The notes beneath the pieces are model-generated. The model was not told the origin of the DNA and did no database searches. It saw only the letters and a program-made list of their open reading frames with translations. Source: Paragonimus westermani (Eukaryota; Platyhelminthes; Trematoda; Plagiorchiida; Troglotrematidae). Taken from it: a stretch of DNA of 64,000 nucleotides. Of the stretch, positions 21,280 to 33,733 are shown piece by piece. How positions within the stretch are numbered: position 1 is the first letter of the stretch; every line of letters starts with the position of its first letter. Made by a program: the position numbers and the translations under genes. Location: positions 103,345-167,344 of the forward strand of contig QNGE01000291.1 of assembly GCA_008508345.1 (NCBI GenBank). The letters run 5' to 3'.

Positions 21280-22290
21280 ATACGTGAATCTTTTAAGGTC
21301 ACTCTTTGCTCACTCTGCAAGCAAGGTGGAACTTTATGGACCACTTTCTGGGGCGTTCATCGCCTCTAATGAAGTTCATCATTGGTGTCCGATCTTCTCC
21401 TTTCTGTTCACTTTCTTCATGGATGACATTCTGGAAAGTGCACTTGAAGAATCTGGTGAGCCTAGTATTGAGCTTCTTCCTGACTTAGGTTGACGTAAAT
21501 GCGGTATATAGATGACATTTGTTTACGTAACCCCTCTACCGAAGACATACAGACCATGCTGAACAAGGTGAATGATCGGGCTGGTTTGTATGGAATGCGC
21601 TTCGTAACTTCAAAGTGCAATGCTGCCTAAAGTTTGGGGCATTTTCACCCCTACTTTTTTATTGCAGTTAATCCGCTCGAGACTGTGGACAGTTTCACAT
21701 ACTTGGGTAGCACGGTCTCGTCAGTTTGTAATATTGTTAGTGAGGTACCCGTGAGGATGGCGAAGCACGGGTTGCCTTTGCCAGCGTGTGGCATCAGAAT
21801 AACGTTTGGTAATCACTACGAAGAAGGGTATATAATGCTAGTGTACGTTCTGTTTTGTTCTGTGGTTAGGAAAAGTGGCTTGTTTGCAACGAATATATAA
21901 GCATACTCGCTGTGTTTGACCATCTCTGTCTCCGCCAGTTAATCCACATTAAGTGGGCTGATCGTGTGAGCGAACTCTTGTCTGCAGGCGCGTGTTCCGG
22001 GACACTCGGGATGCGTGATCACTTGGGAAACTACCCACGCTACGCAGCTTGCGGTGGTTGGGTCACGTATTCCATATGCTATTTAATCGTTTATTGTACC
22101 GGGCATAATACACCGAGACGACCAATAGTTGAGTGAAACCGCTCGGCGGTGAAGCAACGACGTGTTCACGAAGTATGAAGACCCTGACTGTTCTATTGAG
22201 CAAAGTAGATAGGTGTCGCCTGCTTGGCTGGAGTACTTACAACCACTCAAATCGCTGGCTATGGACGCTATCCGAGATGGTGGCGTGTTG
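21280..22290 (+). mobile_element. RTE-like LINE reverse-transcriptase C-terminal fragment
   Basis: Plus strand: LYGPLSGAFIASNEVHHWCP, FMDDILESALEES (motif B region, normally QGCPLSPFLFNFVMDDIL). Frameshifted near 21510 is DDICLRNPSTEDIQTMLNKV; then AGLYGMRFVTSKCNA; then NPLETVDSFTYLGSTVSS (the conserved FTYLGS block); VPVRMAKHG; and VFDHLCLRQLIHIKWADRVS. The order matches a LINE from RT motif B to the C-terminal tail. Several frameshifts and stops are present. It lies in the TBC1D31 intron. Confidence 0.8.
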
Positions 22291-22299
22291 AAATCAGTA

Positions 22300-23872
22300 G
22301 CGTACCTACATCAATCCTTTATTTCTAGCTCTTCAGCTTAGTCTCTGTTATTATTTCTCTAAACTTTTCATCAGTGTTTCTTCTTTTAGTGCATTCCATG
22401 TCACTGTCGAAGTAAGTGGCGGCTCGAGCCACAGTACCTTCTGGTCTGGCTCATGTCTGTAATGGTGGCAATGATGATCATGAATAAAACTCGACAGTAG
22501 GCTATGGTTGCGTACTGCACATGCCAGCTGAGCGTTTATCGCACCAGATATTTCTCACGTAAATTACTTTTCGTTGAAAAAAGTTTCGAGGCGATCGGAA
22601 AATCAAATAACTATAAAGTATAATGACTGTTCCGTTGGGTAGAGATTACAGATGTGGTCCATCATGTTTGGAACATCGTAATCACTCAGCTCGTTGGCTA
22701 CGAATGCAATTCGACATCGCAACCTGCCGTAAACAATGCAATGCTTACATCCACGACATTGCATCTAGTCAATCCTACTTTTGTTCAAGTTTCCGTTATA
22801 GCCGGAAATTTTTCTCATAGATTACTCCTTGAGACTTTGTGGTGAACGGCTTGTCAAGTATTATAGAACTCGGGATACCTCTGAGAAGTGTTTGTGACTG
22901 TGGATGTTACCCTGCCGCTACTCGCAACTCAGATGTTCGTTTACCCGTCTCAGACAACTTGATACTGCATGTTTGAATTTAGACATCGAGTCCTTTTTCC
23001 ACTCTCCACTCCTCTGCTTTCTTTTATTTCGAAACGAACGTCCAATTTGCACTCGTTCCTCCCCGACTAAATGGCAGATAATTATTAGTCAGCCGTTAGT
23101 GTACTGCTGTCGGTGGTCATTATGTTGTTGTTTTGACTTAATTAGTATCTGTGCTCAAACTCATCAACAGCGTATTACCTCGTTTCAACCTATGATTGAA
23201 TTATAGTGTACTGAACTGACCGACGCTAAGCCTACTTGGACCGCCACATTCGCTTGTGAGTGGTGCTCGTTCCCCCCCTGAAAGGATGCCCTCTTCATTC
23301 CGGTCAGTGCCTCAGGGGCAGGATTTATTAACATAGTTAACCAAAAAATTCCTTTAAACCTGCTTCTAAATGTTTTGGTTGGGCGTCACCAAATTTTACT
23401 CGCAAAGCTCTCATGTGGCTAGCCCACATATATTACTGTCTATTTTCTACCGTGGTAACTTGAGCCGCGCACATTTGTGCAGACCACTTACTCATCGATC
23501 TGTCTTGATCACAATGCTGCTAACTACAGGTCCAGTCTCTTGAGTTTGGTAACCCATACTTCTGTAGATGTTCTCAAATATAGCTAACTATTGAAAATGT
23601 GAACATAAGTGATTTAAAGCCAACTCTTCCCTGATTCTCTTATTTTCCGTGATCTCCCGCGCGGCGTCATCTCCTTTCCAGCTTATTCGGAATCGGCTCC
23701 TGACGGCCGAACCTCCATTATTCAGCTGCTTCATTAAGAGCAGGTTTTCATATAAAGTTTCCTTTGATTTGACTTCCTTTTGTTCACCCCAAAGATGTTA
23801 TGTGTCTACTGTTCAGATTTGAGTAGTACATTTGTAACACCGAGTTTTTCCACCTACAATTCTCTGCTCCAG
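22300..23872. other. TBC1D31 intron sequence, nothing recognised
   Basis: Possible 3' untranslated remains of the LINE at the left. No other signature. Confidence 0.35.
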
Positions 23873-24054
23873 ACACCGGCAACGAACGTGGTGCACTTCA
23901 AGGCCATACGTCTAGCATAGTGAACATTTCTATACAACCTGGTCGCGGTCTTTATGCAGTTACTTGTGGTTTGAACGAAGCGATACTTTGGAATTTGAAC
24001 ACCCTCCAGAAACGTTGCAAATTGAACATGGAACACAATGCAAGCCTGGCATCT
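23873..24054 (+). CDS. TBC1D31: TBC1D31 exon: WD repeats
   Basis: Acceptor tctctgctccag|AC completes an Asp codon. The peptide DTGNERGALQGHTSSIVNIS, IQPGRGLYAVTCGLNEAILW, NLNTLQKRCKLNM aligns with orthologue residues VTKELVSWMRGHESSVFSISVH..GKYAIT...D.AQLWDLDTFQRKRKLN. The GH and W-[ND]-L WD-repeat signatures are clear. Donor GCATCT|gtgagt, phase 0. Confidence 0.95.
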
Positions 24055-25332
24055 GTGAGTTCATCTCAGTCTCACGAATAACTACCAGTAGGTTCAGCTC
24101 CTAACATATATGGACAAATGCAGCGTTATTTTTTGTCTTATGCCTTGTGAAAATAATATCCGTTCGCCTCAAAGCGTCTGACAGCTGTAGTTTCCAATCT
24201 CAAAGTATATGTCAGTATATGCCAGTGTCTGTTTGTGTTTAAACCCTTTACACTTCAAGAGAAAGATGAGGTCCGCTAGATTACTTCATTTTTCACATTC
24301 TTTTCAACCACACCTAAATGTCTCCAACTTTGTCCAATACAACCAGTGGAAACGTAATTTAACGATGAAATCTTTTCAAGCGCAGAGTGGATGTTTGTGA
24401 CAAGTGATTAACAAAGCCACAATTGATTTGTGTAGTTTCACGCAACTACATGTTATTATGCGGGCCGGTGAACGAACTGGTGCTTAGTGAATGACCTGGT
24501 CACAGTATTGTGGGATCGAAGCTTGTTTTCTTTAGCTGTTTGACAATGTAACCGTTTTCAGCTCACCTATGATCTTGTAGAGTGCATGAGAATAAATGTC
24601 TTCTGAAGGGGGAAATTAAAAATGTGGTCTAACTCTTTAATTAACATAATTGGATTAAAGAGGTAGCTAATAATGCTACGAACATAATCGTAAGCAAACG
24701 GTTCAAACGGTTCATTAAACCAATAGTAATTGCTTTTCACGTCATATTGGTTCGTGATAGAGTGAGTTTATCATCTATGTAACACTGTTTAGGTCATTTG
24801 GGCTGCAACCTGAACAATTGGCTGCCTTGTGATTTCGTGTCGGTCATAGTCCGGTTGCATGCTTTTGATTTTTTTCAAGATTACCGGTAAATATTTCACA
24901 ACTTTAAACATTCTTTTGTACAGAATTACATCTACATGTTTTTCTGCTTGTTTACTGTTAGGCACAGTATCTCTTCTTTTTCTTAGAGTGACCATTCTGT
25001 TTGTCTGCTGTAGATAATACGTCTCAGGCACTTTTTGCCTCTTAGCTTTGAACGAAACTGTGATTGGACTTGAAATTTCTATTTTAATTCTATGACGTAG
25101 ATGATGGCCTTTTATATGCATATGATTGCGAACTAAACATGAGAAATTTTCTGAATCCGAAATGAACTAACTCTAACAAAATATAATTACAATTTGCGTA
25201 CAAGTTTGAGGAAAACAACTGGAATATGAAGCGTAGTGAACATTGGCAGTTTTTATTGACTCATCGACACAAAGTTTACAATGCTGTAAATCGCTTCACA
25301 TATCAAGCAAATAGGTGAGTAGGTAATTCGTC
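24055..25332. other. TBC1D31 intron, nothing recognised
   Basis: A basic 110-aa minus-strand open frame (24789-25121) is present in AT-rich sequence. No domain, and chance is likely. Confidence 0.4.
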
Positions 25333-25560
25333 AGTTCATCATCATCATCATCATAGACAGCAATATATCAGTGGTTCACACCAATGCTTAACTGCCACAC
25401 AACCATGAAGAAAAAGCAAACCTTATATATATAGGAAAGAAGGGAAAAAGTGGACAGGAAGGGACCTAACTATTGAAAATGACTACATCCATATTCAAAC
25501 ATTCAGCATCAAGGTGCCTACACCTTGCAAACAAACAACCGAGCTGCAAATGAGAGTAAG
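25333..25560 (-). repeat. Dispersed retroposon 3' end R1, copy 1
   Basis: Read on the minus strand it contains the same sequence as 33533-33733 (GGTGTAGGCACCTTGATG, ACTGATATATTGCTGTCTAT) and ends in a (GAT)n tract (25335-25355 on plus). A 3' end in a short trinucleotide array is typical of RTE-type LINEs and the SINEs they mobilise. Confidence 0.75.
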
Positions 25561-25619
25561 AGTCAGTTAGTTGTGAAAGGTTATTCACTCCACAGCAAAG
25601 CCAAATTCGCGGGTAGTTG

Positions 25620-25695
25620 TTTCCGATCGCACAGGGAGTGGCTTGAATCGACTGATTTCAGCGGCTCCAGCAAGCCGCAAGAATTATGCATTAGA
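25620..25695 (-). mobile_element. Short Penelope-like C-terminal remnant
   Basis: CACAGGGAGTGGCTTGAATC and GACTGATTTCAGCGGC are diverged matches to the PLE C-terminal codons at 34500-34560 in reverse complement. About 75 bp are recognisable. Confidence 0.55.
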
Positions 25696-25865
25696 ATGAC
25701 ATAATACGACTTGGAATGCACAGGCGTGAAGTAGGTCCTTTTGTTTTGAATGCGGTCCGATTAGCCTCTTGTATTTTCTCCCAGAATCAACCAGTTGTCT
25801 GTATCGCTGTTTTCCCAATGTTTAACTGAACCTGCTTCAAATCTCATTCTCAATTCACTTGCCAG

Positions 25866-26020
25866 GTTTTTTTCCTCGCTCCTGATGGAGAACAAATGCT
25901 TTGTTCATTTCGCGACGGATCGATTTACGTGTGGAACGTAAATTCGCTTGACTGTTCGTATCGGTTGTATAGCAGAGAACATTCACAGTCATCCAACTAC
26001 CGAGCTTTTGCCCAGACTAG
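25866..26020 (+). CDS. TBC1D31: TBC1D31 exon: WD repeat
   Basis: Acceptor cacttgccag|G. The peptide VFFLAPDGEQMLCSFRDGSI, YVWNVNSLDCSYRLYSREHS, QSSNYRAFAQT matches orthologue VFFLPLS.TILSCFKDNSIFAWECDTLFCKYQL, including the final FA.TR. The donor ACTAG|gtttgt is phase 2, splitting the last codon (Ser once joined). Confidence 0.95.
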
Positions 26021-26029
26021 GTTTGTTGT

Positions 26030-26345
26030 TAGAACATCGCGTTGGCCATTCATTTTAGATTCTTTTCCCTTTGACCTAATCAACTGGTTCCCTGTTATAT
26101 TTCCGTGTAGGACATTCACTTCATTGCTCGGATGTGGTGCGATTTTGTGTATATCGGTTTGTTCGTTTCCTGATTCTTGTAATGATAGGTCATCTGTAGT
26201 AATGTTTACTGCTTCCCTTATTGTTCGGTCTTTTAGTTCACCTTCATTAGGTATAATTATTGTCAATCCGAGCAACGCAGTTCCAGCCGTTATCTACCGC
26301 GACGAATTATTTATCACTACTGATGAGTAGTGTGACTTTTCAACT
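26030..26345 (-). mobile_element. Penelope-like GIY-YIG C-terminal remnant (PLE-6)
   Basis: Minus strand: VAVDNGWNCVARIDN, then (shifted frame) ELKDRTIREAVNITTDDLSL. This matches the PLE C-terminal layout A..H.H.IDW...R.R.IREA..I....LN. It begins only about 10 bp from the splice donor of the TBC1D31 exon at 26020. This branch (IREAV type) differs from PLE-1. Confidence 0.6.
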
Positions 26346-29300
26346 AACTTAGTTTTCCTATCGTGAGCATCCAGCTTTCCAGTCGGTTTCGGATCGGCGC
26401 ATATGGCCGTTTGCTCACCGTATCTCACGGAGAACTCTTAAGCATCACTCACGAACCCGGTATCTGCTAGTTCTTGTGTTTACTTGTGAAATCTGATAAC
26501 CCGTTGTTCCTCCGAATTACGTTTCCTGCTGGTAGATTCAACGAGTACGTTCTGCAGTTTTTTTCTCACAGACATTCATTTTAGCCAGGAAGTCTCCATC
26601 CACAGAGACGTATTTTCAGATATACACCGACGAAACCTTGGCTATTTCTGCCCGTGTGTCTGCAAAAAACTTATGCGGAGGTTTGAACTGCATTTAACCA
26701 TGTGAAACACGTCTAGATTTTTGCGATAATCATGCGCCGTCATGGCTACGATGGATTAACTCAGTCGTCGTTCCAGTCATCGGTTGGAGACGAACCTCGC
26801 GTTGGGTGACACACTGGAATAAGGTCATCGATATACGCCCACGATTTAGTTTTCAGGTCATCAACGTTTTTTTACAGGTAGCTCCGTAACGTTAGGTAAT
26901 AGGTTGCCTGCTTCTGATATTCGACTAACTGACGTCACTGCCTGTCACTACGCTAAGAATTTTTTGCCACCCGTTTAGTCTTTTCAAGAAACCATCTGGA
27001 AATGACGAAGCTTATCACGTCCTACCTTTCATTTCATCCCTGTCGTCACAACAAACATGTGCGATCACTTAATTTTGAGTTATATCGTTGCTACAAAACA
27101 ATTGCATCTCACGAGACGATTTCATCTAAGAAGATCCATGTGATAGCATGTTGTGTCTGCTCTGGTAGGTCTGTGTTGCAGGATTGTTGGGCGACCATAG
27201 GAATTCCAAACAGACGTAATCAATTAAACGAGTTTGATCAGCTTGACAAGAGATATAACGTCGACTGGATTTAAAAACGCCGGAATTTGTCCTCCAAGCC
27301 GGTGAATGGGAACCTCCTGGAGGTCGCCAAAGGTCTTCTTGGGTCAAACTATGTTATCCTTAACTTCCTGAGGGATCCTTCTTCAGGGACAACTAATTGT
27401 ACAAAATAACGGCCACCAATTTTATCTACGTGAGTCACGTGCGGAGTGTCGAATGAAGTTTTAGGGCATTAAAAGCACTTGTGTTGTGCATTTCTTCCAT
27501 TATCATTCAAAGAACGCTACAATACAGTGAAATGGTTGGGAAACATATTTGGAAACTGGTGGAGTATGGCTTTTTTTAGAACTCCCACAGGAGATTGTCC
27601 AACCAGTACACAAGGCTACCGAGATATATGACACTGCGGTTGAACTGAAGACTGAAAAATAACGGGGTTAATGTTGTTTATACCTATCTATATTCGCTTC
27701 CCACATCAAGCGTACGTCGTATTTTTAGAGGCTCGTAAGACAATTAAAATTGCTATTCGCTAGGTGTTGCTCCCAGCAATCCCGTTGTGACTGTTTTCTC
27801 GAAATTTCAGTGAGTATTTTTGAATACAGACGTCTGTTTTGTTTGTGATATTCTGCTGTCTATTGGGTACCAGCACTTTCACTGCAACATATGTGCCTTG
27901 AACATAAAAAGAACAAAATCTCCGACTGGAATTGGATGGTCTTGTAATTTCGTCACAGAGCATAATGGATCGTATGTGCAAATAAAGACACTGCATTGCC
28001 AAAGTGTTGAAGGTTTCACAATCCATAATACGGTGACAAATGTCGGGCGCTTCTGAAACGAATGATGTAGAGTGTAATGGAGTAGGTTTGTGGGTAATCA
28101 TCAACACTGACAAAAAATGACATTCACCTTGAGCGGTTATGACAAGTTGAAATGAATCATGTTGGATTTATCTTTTACTGTCAGTACACCATGATTGCTT
28201 TCATTCTAACGCTTCATATCAGCAGTTACATGATGACTTAGCATCCATCACTTCACAGGGGATTGTACAGACTTCATTATTTCGTCATTGTCCTTTAAGT
28301 TATCTACCCGGTGCACATCGACAACTTTACGTCGTCGTTTCCACTCGAGATTATATGCAACTATTATTGACCACTGAAAAACGACTCAGTTCATTATTCA
28401 TAACCGTGACAGCGTATGATTTGCCTTTGAAAAACATGTAGTGGTTTACTTTTCAACTTGCCAGCTGTTCTATCACGCCTTGGAACAAAGGGACGTCGGT
28501 GAATACTGTGTAGTACACATAGAAAGTGCGCCTTCCTGGGTTAAACGTTATGGTTGCCTTTAAGTAAAATAATCTATCCCGTCAGTATCGGCAACTAGTG
28601 CTTTCGATGAACAGTATGCATGGTGCTCCATGAACGTTTTCGTGAACGTTGGTGTTTGAGAACTTCTGTCCTTCTATCCTTTGCAGCTGTCCACCCCTAA
28701 TTCGCAGGGTCTCTACGTACTTCGTTCAGCGCCACCTTTGATTTGTCCTTCATTAATTTCTGCAGATTAGCCTCAGCCACTTCGAAAATGTCCTGCTGGA
28801 ACGCTCGTAGGGCTACGGCCATGGGATCTTCATTCTTGGGTTCGATAGGGTAGTAATTGTAGTGGCAACACAAGACGATTGGTCCCAGGGGCTCCATCTT
28901 GCTTACTTGCGACACTAAGCATTATGCAACATGTCTAATACGGTATGCTCAGTGTTAGTAAAGCGTTTCATAGTGACCGGTTAGGTCATGTGCTGGCTGA
29001 ATACGACGGTAGTTTAAAACCTGAGCAACCGCATTTGAAACACCTGGAGCCTAAACGTAAACTATTTTGAACTGTCGTTGCGCAAAATATATCAAAATAA
29101 TGTTCTACAGATTTGGTGTTTGTGATTCTCTTTTCTCTTCCGGTCTTCAAATTCAAAATCAATCCGGTTATTTACTACTTTGAAATATCCAACACCGACA
29201 CTGATGGGAGCCATAGAGATAGACGGCAGTTTCACCGTGCGTCCTCAATCTCTAACTTTCTAGCTTATACTCCGTACGCTGTTTGGTACTACATGGTGTG

Positions 29301-30029
29301 TCAGGTCACGTTAGCTCGATTGTAGAACCTAAACAGAGGCAGCTGAAGCGTCCGGTTCCTGAACCCTCACCCGTGGGACTGGTAGACGAGGACCGGTCCC
29401 AGTAACTCGCTATAAACTGTCTAGCCTCTGCGCTATTCTAATTTGGTAATCCTGTGGGTTCCATTCACTTTGTTATCCGTAAGCAAAATATCACGGTCGA
29501 TTTGACTTGGATTAACATCTTGAAAATCGTCTCTGGTGTACATCTGAGCCTTTGTGAAAAAACACAGGACACTGAATCACATCCATGTATGTGTTACAGT
29601 ATAGTCTCCTGTTGTATATCGGCTTTCTGTCGATTAACCGTGTTATTGTGACATGACTCACAGAGTGCTAGATGCTACCGATTAAAAGTATGGACACATT
29701 ATTTTTGTCGTTTGAAATAACCGGAGTTTCTGTAATTACATTTATGGAAGTCGAAATTGTATGTGAACTCCATTTTACATACACACCTCTTATGCACATC
29801 GCATGTGTATATATTCTTCTAACTTGCACATTCTGTTGAAAATGTAGCCAATAGAGCGTGCATAACATAATCCATCAAAGTAGGATTACTTTTACACGGA
29901 CTGGTATAACTCGTGAATCACCTGATCGAGCTGTTTACAGACGTTCATACCCACCAGTCTTGATTTTGTGGCCATACACCGTTGTATGTAGACGTATTGT
30001 TAGACAATGAGATCACCATGCTTGTCGAC
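26346..30029. other. TBC1D31 intron, nothing recognised
   Basis: Overlapping open frames at 27760-28113 (-) and 27820-28056 (+) have no domain or splice support. No RNA gene or repeat was identified. Confidence 0.4.
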
Positions 30030-30360
30030 CGGTTTGTTTGCTTAGGAGTTCGCATCAGTGGCGGTGGAAATGTAGGGAATTAAATAGAAGCATGTGCCCC
30101 TGAGGCTAGGACGGTATTTGCTAATGTAGGACACCTCTGGAGACGGAGCCATCTCTCTGGGGCTTAGGGGTCGTGTGTATAAGGCAACAGTGACGGTTGT
30201 ATTACTTTACGACTTCGAAGTTTGGCCGTTCAGAGCGGATGACGCGCACTGTCTTCAGGTGGATAACCATTAATGTCTGAGTCCACATCAGGTAGTACCA
30301 ATGAGTAGGTTAGGAAGTGGTTACTCAGAGATGCGTGCCAAGTGAGCTCTTCTATTCAAC
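30030..30360 (+). mobile_element. RTE-like LINE C-terminal fragment
   Basis: Plus strand: FVCLGVRISGGGNVGN (FVYLGS.IS..G.V.DEI block), EARTVFANVGHLWRRS (KAR..FA.L.HLWR block), then EVWPFRADDAHCLQV (CE.WPLR..D.RRL.V block) across frames. Stops and frameshifts throughout. It sits in the intron before the exon at 30774. Confidence 0.7.
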
Positions 30361-30773
30361 AATCTACATGGTTGAATTATGTACTCACGATGACAGCTAG
30401 TCTTCTGCTACACCAAGTACTTTGCCGTGATCAATTGGCACAGTGTGCGAAGTGAGCAAGTGATGATCTGGCCTAAGCGAATAAGATCATTTTCCAAAAC
30501 CATGATCATTGTAGGTCGAGTTCGTTTCTCGGACTGGGACCTTCGTGGCTAAGAGACAGACATACAGGGTATCCGATTGATGTTGCAGCACGTTTAAATT
30601 GGCTAGGTAGATGCCTTTGGTATCACAATGCGTTACAGTTCTTTGATCCCAGTGGTTGTTTAGATTTACTACTTGGGCCTTCTCATAGTGGTTTTTTCTT
30701 TACCTTACATCACCTGTTTTTATCCGCTCCTGTTCGTACAGACTATCTTTGCATTCACTTATCTTCGCTTCAG

Positions 30774-31029
30774 TCACGGACAGTACTTGTTTGCTGCCGG
30801 TCACTCTCCGTACATTCATTTGTGGCGCTTGACTCCGACGGACGGTACTCTTTGCCCTGTACCTGGACACGAGAGCACCGAACAGCTTGATTTACTTTCC
30901 GACTGTCGTTGTCTACAGGAGGTGATTCAACTTCCACAAAGAGTCTCCGGAACACGACATCTGGCCTGGGTTCCTAAATCCTCACTGAACACGTTCCCCG
31001 CCGTCACAGTCGAGATGGAATCCGACGAA
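30774..31029 (+). CDS. TBC1D31: TBC1D31 exon: WD repeat and start of second propeller half
   Basis: Acceptor cttcgctttcag|T gives Ser. HGQYLFAAGHSPYIHLWRL matches orthologue DGRILAAGGKSNHLHLWCL. Then comes a segment of about 25 residues not in vertebrate proteins (TPTDGTLCPVPGHESTEQLD), followed by EVIQLPQRVSGTRHLAWVP, matching IIQMPTKVRAIRHLEFLP. Donor GACGAA|gtgagt, phase 0. Confidence 0.95.
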
Positions 31030-31745
31030 GTGAGTTACATTAGTATCTTCTGCGGTCCATTCGAAAACGTGTGACCCAGTTTACCCCCTTTCTTATCTCT
31101 GCTGTTTTATAGCACTTATAATTTGAGCGTACGACTGAAGTTATACTAAAATTCGTATCTGTCTGATTGTCGACCCATTTACCCACCACTTTGATTGCTT
31201 CCGGGTTGACCTCGTGTTGTTCTAATAGTTCCAATTTTGAAAAGGGAAACAATCGGTAGCCCTGAAAACTCCTTTTCAAGGCGACTAAACAGAAGACTAT
31301 TTGCATGGCAGGTAACTGTTACGTTTGAGTTTGAATCGCATTCGTGTTGAGGTGATAAGTTTGCGAGCTTATAGTATTAAGTTTGAGAACGTTATATTTC
31401 GTTACAACAAATATAAAATATCATTGCATTTGCGTGGGAACAATTTTTCCGAATTCAAAGCCTGTACCAAGACCAATAATATTCGATTCTCTGCTTTATA
31501 ATGGATGTCACTGACAGTGGCGTCAGCCACTACTGAAGTATCGTTTGTTGGTGGATTGTTCATTACTGGGACCTTCACTTTACGTAATTTCTTCGGTTTA
31601 GTACTCTTGTGGGGAGTACACCAATGGCTGTGGAGAAGAATGGAACTCTAGCATTTTATCACATTTTTCTTTCATGCTGTTTCCCCTCATTTCTGTCACC
31701 ATTCTTCAAGAGTATTCTGTATATGCCACCTATAAATAGCTGAAC
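31030..31745. other. TBC1D31 intron start, nothing recognised
   Basis: First part of the 12.8-kb intron 31030-43844. No signature until the PLE at 31746. Confidence 0.4.
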
Positions 31746-32514
31746 ATGCCGCTTAGGCCAATTTTGGCAATGACAAACTCACCTTACCATAAGTTTCCAC
31801 ACCGACTGCTAGCCATTCTTACCCCAGTAAAACAAACATTTCAAACACATTCCATTATAGATTCTTCTAAATTGATCAGTGACCTGGACAGAATCAATCT
31901 TGCTAAAGAACTGATGTGCTCTGTAGACGCTCAGTCACTATTCACAAATGTTCTGCTGCCTGAAACGATTAACTACATTTGTGAGCTCGTTGAAATGAGT
32001 CACATTTCGTTGACACATCCTACTGATATATTGAAAGAAACTTTGCTTCTCTGTACTGAAAATTTCAGTTTTCGTTTTCCCGAGCAATCCTACCGTCAAG
32101 TAGACAGACTAGCCATGGGAAGTCCACAAGGTCCCATATTACCAGACTTTTCCATGTTGAAAATTGTGCAACAGCTAGCTACGGAGATAGAAAACTTGTC
32201 ATATTACAAGCGTTAGTTCGATGACATTATTTTCAGTCGATCTAAACAGACTATAAATAACCTGTTGCAACGTCTAAATAATTGTCACTTCAGTCTGAAG
32301 GTCACTTGCGAATTTGAATTCCATACTGCATCGGCCGTCTCGCAGTATAAACCGGGTCGCCCTATCTGCTGCATACAGCAAGGTGGATAAGCGAAAACAT
32401 GCTTCTGCTGACCCCTCCCCCACTGTTCTATCAAATTTAGCTCTCAGGCCCCTCCCGATTCCCAATTCTGATAACCTCTCTGCAGGTCCCACAGCAGATA
32501 TAATTAATCATATA

Positions 32515-32555
<41 letters not shown>
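32515..32555. repeat. (TAA)n microsatellite at gap edge
   Basis: At least 12 TAA units running directly into the N block, which probably caused the assembly break. Confidence 0.95.
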
Positions 32556-33532
32556 NNNNNNNNNNNNNNNNNNNNNNNNNNNNNNNNNNNNNNNNNNNNN
32601 NNNNNNNNNNNNNNNNNNNNNNNNNNNNNNNNNNNNNNNNNNNNNNNNNNNNNNNNNNNNNNNNNNNNNNNNNNNNNNNNNNNNNNNNNNNNNNNNNNNN
32701 NNNNNNNNNNNNNNNNNNNNNNNNNNNNNNNNNNNNNNNNNNNNNNNNNNNNNNNNNNNNNNNNNNNNNNNNNNNNNNNNNNNNNNNNNNNNNNNNNNNN
32801 NNNNNNNNNNNNNNNNNNNNNNNNNNNNNNNNNNNNNNNNNNNNNNNNNNNNNNNNNNNNNNNNNNNNNNNNNNNNNNNNNNNNNNNNNNNNNNNNNNNN
32901 NNNNNNNNNNNNNNNNNNNNNNNNNNNNNNNNNNNNNNNNNNNNNNNNNNNNNNNNNNNNNNNNNNNNNNNNNNNNNNNNNNNNNNNNNNNNNNNNNNNN
33001 NNNNNNNNNNNNNNNNNNNNNNNNNNNNNNNNNNNNNNNNNNNNNNNNNNNNNNNNNNNNNNNNNNNNNNNNNNNNNNNNNNNNNNNNNNNNNNNNNNNN
33101 NNNNNNNNNNNNNNNNNNNNNNNNNNNNNNNNNNNNNNNNNNNNNNNNNNNNNNNNNNNNNNNNNNNNNNNNNNNNNNNNNNNNNNNNNNNNNNNNNNNN
33201 NNNNNNNNNNNNNNNNNNNNNNNNNNNNNNNNNNNNNNNNNNNNNNNNNNNNNNNNNNNNNNNNNNNNNNNNNNNNNNNNNNNNNNNNNNNNNNNNNNNN
33301 NNNNNNNNNNNNNNNNNNNNNNNNNNNNNNNNNNNNNNNNNNNNNNNNNNNNNNNNNNNNNNNNNNNNNNNNNNNNNNNNNNNNNNNNNNNNNNNNNNNN
33401 NNNNNNNNNNNNNNNNNNNNNNNNNNNNNNNNNNNNNNNNNNNNNNNNNNNNNNNNNNNNNNNNNNNNNNNNNNNNNNNNNNNNNNNNNNNNNNNNNNNN
33501 NNNNNNNNNNNNNNNNNNNNNNNNNNNNNNNN
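32556..33532. other. Assembly gap (977 N)
   Basis: Continuous N. Long open frames reported across it would be artefacts. Confidence 1.
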
Positions 33533-33733
33533 CTTCACTTGCAGCTCGGTTGTTTGTTTGCAAGGTGTAGGCACCTTGATGTTGAATGTTTGAATATGGA
33601 CGCAGTCATTTTCAGTAGTTAGGTCCCTTCCCGTCCCCTTCTTTTTCCTTCTCTTTGCTTTTTCTTCATGGTTGTGTGGCAGTTAAGCATTGGTGTGAAC
33701 CACTGATATATTGCTGTCTATGATGATGATGAA
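33533..33733 (+). repeat. Dispersed retroposon 3' end R1, copy 2, inserted in PLE-3
   Basis: Same sequence as 25333-25560 in inverse orientation. It ends in TGATGATGATGA immediately before PLE-3 coding resumes. This tail marks the 3' boundary of the insertion that split PLE-3; its body lies in the gap. Confidence 0.8.

Noticed and set aside
24789..25121. 110-codon basic minus-strand open frame
   Set aside because: AT-rich, no domain, no splice support; length compatible with chance in 64 kb.
26306..26340. CACTACTGATGAGTAGTG as another hammerhead
   Set aside because: It contains CTGATGA, but no GAAA or cleavage triplet follows; it is only a short hairpin.
32504..33574. Very long minus-strand open frames (351-356 aa)
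   Set aside because: They run through the N gap and a TAA microsatellite, so the frame is meaningless.
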